Program-made: the position numbers and the translations under genes | Assembly: GCA_030038315.1 (NCBI GenBank) | Contig: JASHPD010000177.1 | Coordinates: forward strand, 1-37,991 | DNA: 37,991 bases | Direction: 5' to 3' | Source of the DNA: Acidobacteriaceae bacterium | GTDB taxonomy: Bacteria; Acidobacteriota; Terriglobia; Terriglobales; Acidobacteriaceae | The notes under the pieces: model-generated | The model's database searches: none | What the model was told of the DNA's origin: nothing | The model's input: the letters and a program-made list of their open reading frames with translations, nothing else | Part shown: positions 1 to 7,156 of the stretch, piece after piece | Numbering within the stretch: position 1 is the first letter of the stretch | Layout of the letters: every line of letters starts with the position of its first letter

Positions 1-935
1 GGAACAAAGATCATGCCCGGCTTGGTGCACATCTGCCCCGCGCCCAGCGTGAATGAATTGAACAGTCCCTGCGCAAACGCCTCCGCGCCGCCGCGCAACG
101 CCGAAGGCAGCAGAAAAACCGGATTCGTGCTCGCCATCTCCGCAAAGCAGGGAATCGGCTGCGGCCGTGCCGCCGCCAGGTCCATCAGCGCCCGCCCGCC
201 GCGGAACGAGCCTGTAAACGCCACCGCCTGCACCAGCGGATGCCGCACCAGCGCCGCGCCAACCTCCGTGCCCGCGTCATAGAGCAGCGAGAAAACACCC
301 TCCGGCAATCCCGCCGCGGCAATGGCTCTCTGAAAGACCTCGGCAACCATCTCGCTCGTGCCCGGATGCGCCGGGTGCGCCTTCACAATCACCGGACAGC
401 CCGCCGCCAGCGCCGAAGCCGTATCCCCGCCGGCCGCGGAAAACGCCAGCGGAAAATTGCTCGCGCCAAACACCGCCACCGGCCCCAGCGCTCGCAGCAT
501 CGAGCGCAGATCGGCCCGCGGCAGAGGCTTGCGCTCCGGCAGCGGAGAATCCAACCGCGCCTGCACCCACGAGCCTTCTTCCGCCACAGAAGCAAAAAGC
601 CGCAACTGTCCCGTCGTGCGGGCCGCCTCGCCTAGCAGCCGCGGCGTCGTCGGCAGCGCGGTTTCCAGATGCGCCCGCTCCGCCACCTGCTCCCTGATCG
701 CATCGAGCCCATCGGCAACCGAGCGCAAAAACGCCGCTCTCGTCCTGCCATCCGTCTGCGAGTAAACAGAGAACGCAGCCGCGGCAAGCTCCACCGCGCG
801 ATTCACCTCTTCGGCGGAAGCCGAAAAGTACGCCGGCTCAAGCCGCTGCCCATTCGCCGGATTGATCGCGTAGACAGGCGCGCCCGTACGCGCGCCCCGC
901 GCACTGCCAAGGAAGGATTCACCAGTAAGCTGCAT
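1..935 (-). CDS. Aldehyde dehydrogenase, probable 2-oxoglutarate semialdehyde dehydrogenase (3' end outside window)
   Basis: Not in the ORF track because it runs off the left edge; I translated the reverse strand from the ATG at 935, preceded by GGGAG at about 8 nt. The first 311 residues read through without a stop. The ALDH Rossmann region is visible as GASNFPLAFS and AGCPVIVKAHPAHPGTS, the Phe-Thr-Gly-Ser turn as AFTGSF, the catalytic glutamate probably in CFAEMAS, and the catalytic cysteine in GAGQMCTKPG. The HPAHPGTSE wording is typical of the NADP-dependent ALDH subgroup that oxidises 2-oxoglutarate semialdehyde to 2-oxoglutarate. Following three hydroxyproline-catabolism genes, it would be the last step of that pathway in the cytoplasm. 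The subgroup is known for several sugar acid and hydroxyproline routes, so the exact substrate is inferred from context. It lies 38 nt after the deaminase gene and is probably in the same operon. Confidence 0.85.
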   Translation of the reverse strand, partial: MQLTGESFLGSARGARTGAPVYAINPANGQRLEPAYFSASAEEVNRAVELAAAAFSVYSQTDGRTRAAFLRSVADGLDAIREQVAERAHLETALPTTPRLLGEAARTTGQLRLFASVAEEGSWVQARLDSPLPERKPLPRADLRSMLRALGPVAVFGASNFPLAFSAAGGDTASALAAGCPVIVKAHPAHPGTSEMVAEVFQRAIAAAGLPEGVFSLLYDAGTEVGAALVRHPLVQAVAFTGSFRGGRALMDLAAARPQPIPCFAEMASTNPVFLLPSALRGGAEAFAQGLFNSFTLGAGQMCTKPGMIFV

Positions 936-973
936 CGTAAAAACTCCCAAATGTCCAGGCTAATCCCGAAACG

Positions 974-1894
974 TTAAGCCTTAAACGGTGTGCTCGCCAC
1001 GGCAACCGCCGGACGATGCGCCTGCGCATAAGCATAAGCCGCGCGCGTAGCCTCCAGCTCTTCGCCCACCACTTCCAGCCGCGGCGCGCGCACCCGCGCA
1101 GAACCGGCGCCGGCCTCCTGCTGCACCTGCTTGATGAGCTGAATGAACTTCGGCGCCGTATCCATCCGCAGCAGCGGCAGAAACCAGCGATACAGCTCAA
1201 ACGTCTCTTTTTTCTTGCCCGCGCTCGCCAGCTTGAACAGATCGACAGACTCACGCGGAAAAGCGTTCACCAGCCCCGCAACCCAGCCCACGGCGCCGGC
1301 CTCAATGCCCTCCACAATCGCATCATCCACGCCCACAAAGATCGCCAACCTGTCTCCAACCAGCGCGCGAATCGCCGTCACTCTCCGCACATCGGTCGAA
1401 GACTCCTTCACCGCCGCGAGATTCGCGTACTCACTCGCCAGCTCCGCAATCTGCTCCGGCAGAAAGTCCGTGCCATACGCGACCGGATTGTTATAGAGCA
1501 TTCCCTCAAGCGGCGTAGCCCTCAGAATCACCGCCACATGCGCCTTCATCTCGCGCCAGTCGCCCTTGTAAACATAAGGCGGCAGAATCATCAGCCCCGA
1601 GCAGTCCGCCGCGTGCGCAGCCTTCGCCAGTTCCACAGCCTCCGCCGTTGAAAGCGCGGAAATCGCCGCAACCACCGGCGCCTTGCCATTGATCGCCGCA
1701 ACCACGGTCCTGAGAATCTCAACCTTCTCATGGAAGCTCAGCGTAGCCGCCTCGCCCAGCGAGCCCAGGCAGATGATCCCCACGCAGCCGTTCTTAATCA
1801 GCCACTGCGCATGGTGCGCAATGGCCGCGTAATCCAGGCTGAAATCCGGTTTAAATTGAGTCGTCATCGCAGGCATTACGCCGCTCCAGTTCAT
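974..1894 (-). CDS. DapA-family lyase/deaminase, probable 1-pyrroline-4-hydroxy-2-carboxylate deaminase
   Basis: This 306-residue protein is a full-length (beta/alpha)8 member of the DHDPS/N-acetylneuraminate lyase family. Visible landmarks are GSLGEAATLS (about 44-53, substrate carboxylate loop), the tyrosine of MLYNNPV (Tyr134) and the Schiff-base lysine of AAVKESS (Lys163). Members of this family deaminate and dehydrate 1-pyrroline-4-hydroxy-2-carboxylate to 2-oxoglutarate semialdehyde. Context favours that role: it sits between a D-hydroxyproline oxidase-type gene and a semialdehyde dehydrogenase. The start ATG overlaps the upstream stop as ATGA (1891-1894), and GGAGG lies 4 nt before it, so translation is probably coupled. 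By sequence alone it could be another aldolase or lyase of the family. Confidence 0.85.
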   Translation of the reverse strand: MNWSGVMPAMTTQFKPDFSLDYAAIAHHAQWLIKNGCVGIICLGSLGEAATLSFHEKVEILRTVVAAINGKAPVVAAISALSTAEAVELAKAAHAADCSGLMILPPYVYKGDWREMKAHVAVILRATPLEGMLYNNPVAYGTDFLPEQIAELASEYANLAAVKESSTDVRRVTAIRALVGDRLAIFVGVDDAIVEGIEAGAVGWVAGLVNAFPRESVDLFKLASAGKKKETFELYRWFLPLLRMDTAPKFIQLIKQVQQEAGAGSARVRAPRLEVVGEELEATRAAYAYAQAHRPAVAVASTPFKA

Positions 1895-3039
1895 AGCTCC
1901 TCCAAAGTCGCAGATAAAGATGTTGCAGCCGGCGCAAACCGCGCTGGCAGGTAAGGCTCCGGTGCAATCGCCGGCTTTTTGCCCGTAAAATCCGAAGCAA
2001 TCAGTTCCGCCGTTCCCAGCGCCGTAGTAATTCCCAACCCTTCATGCCCCGTAGCGAGCCACAGCGTCTCATCGCCCGGCATCGGCCCGATCAGCGGCAG
2101 CTTGTCCGGCGTAGCCGCGCGAAATCCCGTCCACACGCGAATCGCATGGAGCCCGCTCAACCCCGGCATATAAATCTCCGCGCGTTCGAGCATCGCTCTC
2201 AGAATCTCGCGGTCCACACCCGCGTCCTCCGCGCCGTACTGCCGCGATGAGCCAATCAGCAACTGCCCCGTAGGCCGCGGCTGCACATTGAACGCAACCG
2301 AGTCTCCGGAAGAGCTATGCGCGCTCTTCAAATATCCCAGCTCGACAAGCTGGTGTCGCACAAACCCCGGATAGCGATCGGTAATCACAAGATGCCCTTT
2401 GCGCCTGCGAACCGGCAGTCCCGGCGACAACGCCGTAGCATTTGCGCCCAGCGCATGAATCAGCCGCTCTGCGCGCAATTCCATCCCATCGTCCAGCGCC
2501 ATGCGCCCGTCGCCAATCGCCCTCACCGCACGGCCCACAATCAACTGCGCTCCAAGCTGCTCCGCGCGCCGCGCCATCTCCAGCGCGGCCACCGGCGGAT
2601 ACACAACCCCATCCTCCGCAACCAGCAGCGCGCCGGCCAATCCCGCCACAAGGTTCGGCTCAGCCTCCGCAAGCTCGCTCGCCGTCAGCAGCCGGCTCGG
2701 CACGCCGCGCTCGGCGTACCACGCCTGCTTGCGCTCCGCGCCATCCATCTCTTCGCCGTCGGCCGCAATCCACAGCGTTCCCGCCTCCACATACTCCGCC
2801 GCAGCCGGCAGCTTCAACTCCCGCCAAAGCTGCCGCGAATAGCGTGTCAGCGCAAACTGCGCCTCCGAGTCGTCCATCACCACAACGTGGCCCATGCCCG
2901 CCGCGGTCGCGCCGCTGCCCAGCGCATCGCGCTCCACCAGCACCACGCGAAAGCCCTGCTTCGCGCAGGCCAGAGCGCAGGCGCAGCCCACAATGCCGCC
3001 TCCGGCAATGGCCACGTCAAAGCGGGCGACCGCGCTCAT
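1891..3039 (-). CDS. FAD-dependent oxidoreductase (DAO family), probable D-4-hydroxyproline dehydrogenase/oxidase
   Basis: The ORF track extends this frame to 3324, but the first 95 residues are an out-of-frame reading of the epimerase gene. The dinucleotide-binding N terminus MSAVARFDVAIAGGGIVG starts at the ATG at 3039, which overlaps the epimerase stop as ATGA. The resulting 382-residue protein has the GGGIVGCACA Rossmann turn (about 12-22), the acidic end of beta-2 in LVERD, and the typical DAO C-terminal FAD contact region RAATPDKLPLIGP followed by ATGHEGLGITTALGTAEL. It would oxidise D-4-hydroxyproline to 1-pyrroline-4-hydroxy-2-carboxylate. It is a single-subunit type, unlike the multi-subunit hydroxyproline dehydrogenases of some proteobacteria. 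Family membership is clear; the substrate is inferred from the operon. Confidence 0.85.
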   Translation of the reverse strand: MSAVARFDVAIAGGGIVGCACALACAKQGFRVVLVERDALGSGATAAGMGHVVVMDDSEAQFALTRYSRQLWRELKLPAAAEYVEAGTLWIAADGEEMDGAERKQAWYAERGVPSRLLTASELAEAEPNLVAGLAGALLVAEDGVVYPPVAALEMARRAEQLGAQLIVGRAVRAIGDGRMALDDGMELRAERLIHALGANATALSPGLPVRRRKGHLVITDRYPGFVRHQLVELGYLKSAHSSSGDSVAFNVQPRPTGQLLIGSSRQYGAEDAGVDREILRAMLERAEIYMPGLSGLHAIRVWTGFRAATPDKLPLIGPMPGDETLWLATGHEGLGITTALGTAELIASDFTGKKPAIAPEPYLPARFAPAATSLSATLEEL

Positions 3040-4022
3040 CCAAGTTTTCCATTGGGCTTCCCATTGTGGTTGGGAATCCCATTGCGAAACGGATCGTGCG
3101 ATTGAAAGATCAGCGAAGCCGCCGAGGTCACATATGCCGAGCCGGTAATGTACGGCAAAATCCTGTCGCCATCCATCTCCACGCGTCCCGTAAAGACGCT
3201 GCCTAGAATTCCCTCCTGCCGCCACAGCTCGCCCGGCTTCAGCTTTCCATCGGCCACCAGGCAAGCCATCTTTGCGCTCGTCCCCGTCCCGCACGGCGAG
3301 CGATCGTAGACCTTGCCGGGGCAAAGCACAAAATTCCGGCTCTGGTTTATCGGATCATGCGCGGCGGTAAACAGCTCAATGTGGTCAATCTCCGCGTCCT
3401 TCGCGCCCGTGACGCCATTCGCTTGAAGCGCCTGCCGCACCTGCCACGTAAAATCCATCAGCTCTTCTTCGTTTTCGAGGCTCAGCATAAAAGGATGCTC
3501 CTCAATCAGGAAAAACCAGTTCCCGCCCCAGGCCACATCGCCATGCACTACGCCATATCCCGGCAGCTCCACCGGAACGCGCGCGCGATGCCGGTACGCC
3601 GCAACATTCGAAATTGTGACTTCGTCCTTTTCGTCCAGCGTGATCGTCACATCGCCCACCGGCGTCTCAATACGGTGCCGCCCCGGCCCGATTTTGCCAA
3701 GATACGCAAGCGTCGCCGCCACGCCGATCATGCCGTGCCCGCACATCCCCAGATAGCCGGCGTTATTGAAAAAAATCACCCCGGCCGCCGCAGCCGGGTC
3801 CACCGGCTCCAGCAGCCACGCGCCCACAAGCACCTCCGAGCCGCGCGGCTCGCAGAGAATCGCGCGGCGATACACGTCGTGCTCAGCGCGCAGCCTTGTC
3901 AGCCGTTCGGCAAGCGAGCCGGAACCCAGGTGCGGCCCACCGGAAAGCACACAGCGAGTGGGCTCGCCTGCGGTGTGGGAATCAATGATCTCGATGCGGA
4001 GCGGCAAAGCGGAATTCGGCAT
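3036..4022 (-). CDS. 4-hydroxyproline 2-epimerase (proline racemase family)
   Basis: This 328-residue protein is a normal-length member of the proline racemase/hydroxyproline epimerase family. Both catalytic bases are cysteines: Cys94 in LGMCGHGMIG and Cys244 in DRSPCGTGTSAK. Two cysteines fit an epimerase or racemase; the related trans-3-hydroxyproline dehydratases have Thr or Ser at one position. The N-terminal IDSHTAGEPTR is also typical. It would interconvert trans-4-hydroxy-L-proline and cis-4-hydroxy-D-proline, the first step of catabolism. It is the first gene of the minus-strand operon and overlaps the next gene by ATGA. An imperfect palindrome lies directly upstream of the ATG. Proline racemase activity cannot be excluded by sequence alone. 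Confidence 0.9.
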   Translation of the reverse strand: MPNSALPLRIEIIDSHTAGEPTRCVLSGGPHLGSGSLAERLTRLRAEHDVYRRAILCEPRGSEVLVGAWLLEPVDPAAAAGVIFFNNAGYLGMCGHGMIGVAATLAYLGKIGPGRHRIETPVGDVTITLDEKDEVTISNVAAYRHRARVPVELPGYGVVHGDVAWGGNWFFLIEEHPFMLSLENEEELMDFTWQVRQALQANGVTGAKDAEIDHIELFTAAHDPINQSRNFVLCPGKVYDRSPCGTGTSAKMACLVADGKLKPGELWRQEGILGSVFTGRVEMDGDRILPYITGSAYVTSAASLIFQSHDPFRNGIPNHNGKPNGKLG

Positions 4023-4040
4023 AAAATTGTCTACAAAATT
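4023..4040. promoter_or_regulatory. Candidate operator palindrome TTGT-CT-ACAA before the hydroxyproline operon
   Basis: AAAATTGTCTACAAAATT lies immediately upstream of the epimerase ATG. The core half-sites TTGT and ACAA are perfectly symmetric about CT; the outer arms match in most positions. A similar word, TTGGATACAA (4183-4192), overlaps the -10 box of the divergent gene. The shape resembles sites of GntR/FCD-type repressors, which often control hydroxyproline genes elsewhere. No regulator gene is visible in the window, so this is tentative. Confidence 0.35.
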
Positions 4041-4165
4041 GCATACGTTGAGAGAATTCTATCCCGAAATTCCGGCTACGCGGCAGCCAAATCTTACGAA
4101 AAGAAGAAAATTCCCCTTCATTCCAGATAAGATGCCGGCAACCCAGCCATTGAATGAATTTTCCA

Positions 4166-4193
4166 TTGAAAAGAATACGAAGTTGGATACAAT
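4166..4193 (+). promoter_or_regulatory. Sigma70-type promoter for the DUF5695-like gene
   Basis: TTGAAA (4166-4171) and TACAAT (4188-4193) are separated by 16 bp. The predicted transcription start falls near 4200, only about 9 nt before the ATG at 4209, and there is no Shine-Dalgarno sequence. The message would be nearly leaderless. Confidence 0.55.
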
Positions 4194-4208
4194 CATCCAC
4201 ACGCTGCC

Positions 4209-7067
4209 ATGTCTACCCTACCCCTCGCTAATGCGCAGCACCGCCAAAGTGCCGCGCCAGGTCCGCGCCGTCCGGCGCGCCCCGGCGCAGCCCTCCTCGC
4301 TGCCGCGCTGGTTCTGTCAGCCGGCGCGCCGGCCACAGCCCAGTGGCATCCCGCGGGCCGCGACGCCCGCATGGGCTCCATGCTCGATCAGGGGCTGGTG
4401 ACGTATCAAACACCGGAGCTGACGCTGCGCCTCGTGCGCTCTTCAGGAACCGTTGCCGCGCTGGAGCCAAAGGATAGCGACGGATTTGACTTTATCCCTG
4501 CGGAGCTGCTGGCTGCGCGCTCCGTCGATGGCTACTACCATCTCGGCGACCTCGATCTCCGCCTGCGCGTCGCAGGGACGCGGCAATGGCGCGGTTATTC
4601 GACAGCTCTCGAACGCCATCCCGTTCAAACTTTGCCGCCCGGCCGCGGTGACCTGCGCCGCGACGATCTCCGTCCCACCCTGCCAGCCGATTTCCCGCTC
4701 CAGCTCACGCGAAGCTGGGCGGTCGTGGATGGCAAGCTGGCATTGCGCTTCACGCTCAGGAACCCCGGCTCGCAGGCCATCGAGATCGGCGCTCTCGGCA
4801 TTCCGCTCATCTTCGACAACATCCTGAGCGGTAAAACCTTAGAAGAAGCCCACACAATCTGCAGCTTCTCCGACCCATCCATCGCTCTCGACGCCGGCTA
4901 CGTGCAGGTCACGCGGCTCAACGGACACGGCCCGGCGCTCGTCGTCGTTCCTGACGGCAAAACGCCCTTTGAAGCCTACAACCCCATCGCCGGCCCGAGC
5001 GGCCGTACGCACAAGGCCGAGCTTTTCCACGATCTCACGCCGCGCAGTATAACCTTTGAAGGCTTCTACGAGTGGATGGTCGCCTCGGCTGCCTATCAGC
5101 AGAACGAGTGGAAGCAGGCCCAGCCGTGGAACCCAGCCACCAGCATCGTGCTTGAGCCCGGCCAGCAACGCACCATCGGCCTGCGCTTCCTCGTCTCAGA
5201 CTCCATCCGTCATATCGAGCAAACCCTCGCCGCAAACCGCAGGCCGGTGGCCATCGGCATCCCCGGCTACATCCTGCCCGAAGATATCGACGCCAGCCTC
5301 TTCCTGAGATACCCGCATCCCGTCAGGAAAATCAGCGTAGAGCCAGCCGATGCTATCGAAATCAGCCCCGCGGGCAGAACACCAAACGGCCTCTGGCAGC
5401 GCTACACGCTGCACGGCAGGCAGTGGGGCCGCGCGCGGCTCACCGTCACCTACGCCGACGGCCTGACGCAAACCGTGCAGTACAAAGTCATCAAGCCGGA
5501 AGCGGAAGCCGTCAACGATCTCGGCAATTTTCTCTTCACCAAACAGTGGTTCGATGACAGGAACGATCCCTTTCATCGCGCTCCGTCCATCATGAGCTAC
5601 GATCGCGAGGCCAATGCCATCGTCACGCAGGACAGCCGCGTCTGGATCGCGGGCCTGAGCGATGAAGCCGGCGCGGGCTCATGGCTTGCCGCCGCGATGA
5701 AAGAGTACGGCCGCCCCGACAAGCAGCAGGTCGAGCAGCTCGAAGAATTCGTCGATGGAGTTCTCTGGGGCGGCATTCAATTCAAGGACGGCCCAAAGAA
5801 ATACGGCGTCCGCAAAAGCCTTTTCTACTACCAGCCCGACAAACTGCCCGCCGGCTACTACCGCAAAGATCTGAACTGGTCCACGTGGGAGAGCTGGAAT
5901 CAAGAGGCGAGCGAAGACGTGGGCCGTTCCTACAATTACCCGCACGTCGTAGCGGCCTACTGGGCGCTCTATCGCCTTGCGCGCGATCATCAGGGACTCG
6001 TCACGCATCACGACTGGCGCTGGTATCTTACGCAGGCCTACGAGACTTCCATGGCCATGACGCGCTTTGCGCCCGATCTCGCGCAGTTCGGCCAGATGGA
6101 AGGCGACATCTTCGTCGCCGTGCTCAACGACCTGCGCCGCGAAGGCATGACCGCGGAAGCCGCGCAACTGGAAGCCGCCATGCGCGCCCGTGCCAACGCC
6201 TGGCAAAAGCTGGCCTACCCCTTCGGCAGCGAGATGCCGTGGGACTCGACCGGCCAGGAAGAGGTTTACGCCTGGACGCGCTACTTCGGCATGAACGACA
6301 AAGCGCAGGTCACGCTCGACGCCATCACCGGCTACATGCCCACCATTCCAAGCTGGGGTTACAACGGCAGCGCGCGCCGTTACTGGGACTTCCTCTACGG
6401 CGGCAAATATCCGCGCCTGGAGCGCCAGTTGCACCACTACGGCTCCGGCATCAACGCCATTCCCGTGCTCGACGCTTACCGCCGCAACCCATCGGATTTG
6501 TATCTGCTACGCATCGGCTACGGCGGCACCATGGGCGCCATCAGCGGCATCGATCAGGAAGGCTTCGCCTCCGCCGCATTTCACAGTTATCCAGACAGGA
6601 TGAAGTTCGATCCGTACAGCGGCGACTATGGCCCGAACTTCTTCGGCCACGCCTGGGCCACGGCAACCTATCTTGCCCGCGACCCGGAGTTAGGCTGGCT
6701 GGTCTTCGGCGGCAATCTACAGTTCTCCGGGCAGACAATCGTCGTCGAACCGCGCGACAGCTTTCGCCAGAGGGTTTATCTTGCGCCGCTCGGCCTCTGG
6801 CTCACGCTCGATAGTGGCCGCTTCGAGCGTGTCGCGCTGGATCAGGCAACGGATCAGGTGGAAATCACACTGGCTCCCGGCGACGCCTACACGTCCACCG
6901 CTCTGCTGCGAGTGGCCCAACCGGCAAAGATCGCCGGCATTGGCAACATTGCTCCCATCGGCAACTTCGCGCAGGTGCGCGGAGCCTTCGCAGTGCCGCT
7001 CGGGAGCAGGCCGGCCATTCTCCGCCTCAGCCCGAATGCAGAAGCGGAATTGAAATCGAAGCCGTGA
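4209..7067 (+). CDS. Secreted DUF5695-like protein, putative carbohydrate-active enzyme
   Basis: This 952-residue protein begins with an Arg-rich n-region (RRPARPG), a hydrophobic stretch (AALLAAALVLSAGAPATA) and an ATA-Q cleavage-like site near residue 45, so it is probably exported. The mature part has an N-terminal beta-rich half (about 60-430: LEPKDSDGFDFIP, GYYHLGDLDLRLR) and a C-terminal half rich in Trp, Tyr and helices (about 470-860: SYNYPHVVAAYWALYRLA, HAWATATYLARDPELGW). This beta-sandwich plus alpha-toroid layout is common in polysaccharide-active enzymes. I recognise the text as DUF5695-like, a family without, to my knowledge, an established reaction. No catalytic residue can be assigned. 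It is divergent from the hydroxyproline operon and convergent with the DUF4965 gene. The ATG at 4209 is chosen because it keeps the signal peptide. Confidence 0.75.
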   Translation: MSTLPLANAQHRQSAAPGPRRPARPGAALLAAALVLSAGAPATAQWHPAGRDARMGSMLDQGLVTYQTPELTLRLVRSSGTVAALEPKDSDGFDFIPAELLAARSVDGYYHLGDLDLRLRVAGTRQWRGYSTALERHPVQTLPPGRGDLRRDDLRPTLPADFPLQLTRSWAVVDGKLALRFTLRNPGSQAIEIGALGIPLIFDNILSGKTLEEAHTICSFSDPSIALDAGYVQVTRLNGHGPALVVVPDGKTPFEAYNPIAGPSGRTHKAELFHDLTPRSITFEGFYEWMVASAAYQQNEWKQAQPWNPATSIVLEPGQQRTIGLRFLVSDSIRHIEQTLAANRRPVAIGIPGYILPEDIDASLFLRYPHPVRKISVEPADAIEISPAGRTPNGLWQRYTLHGRQWGRARLTVTYADGLTQTVQYKVIKPEAEAVNDLGNFLFTKQWFDDRNDPFHRAPSIMSYDREANAIVTQDSRVWIAGLSDEAGAGSWLAAAMKEYGRPDKQQVEQLEEFVDGVLWGGIQFKDGPKKYGVRKSLFYYQPDKLPAGYYRKDLNWSTWESWNQEASEDVGRSYNYPHVVAAYWALYRLARDHQGLVTHHDWRWYLTQAYETSMAMTRFAPDLAQFGQMEGDIFVAVLNDLRREGMTAEAAQLEAAMRARANAWQKLAYPFGSEMPWDSTGQEEVYAWTRYFGMNDKAQVTLDAITGYMPTIPSWGYNGSARRYWDFLYGGKYPRLERQLHHYGSGINAIPVLDAYRRNPSDLYLLRIGYGGTMGAISGIDQEGFASAAFHSYPDRMKFDPYSGDYGPNFFGHAWATATYLARDPELGWLVFGGNLQFSGQTIVVEPRDSFRQRVYLAPLGLWLTLDSGRFERVALDQATDQVEITLAPGDAYTSTALLRVAQPAKIAGIGNIAPIGNFAQVRGAFAVPLGSRPAILRLSPNAEAELKSKP

Positions 7068-7156
7068 ATCCAGCTTGTTATTTGCCGGTATGCGGTCATA
7101 AAGACGCTCCCCGCGCATCTTTACGGGAACGTGGCGCGGTATAAATCGATGGGTGT

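Noticed and set aside
3040-3324. N-terminal extension of the FAD oxidoreductase in the track
   Set aside because: It reads the epimerase gene out of frame; the Rossmann N terminus starts at 3039 with an ATGA overlap.
7068-7156. CCGCGC...GCGCGG inverted repeat between convergent 4209 and 7157 genes
   Set aside because: A 6-bp stem with a 17-nt loop and no T-run; too weak to call a terminator.
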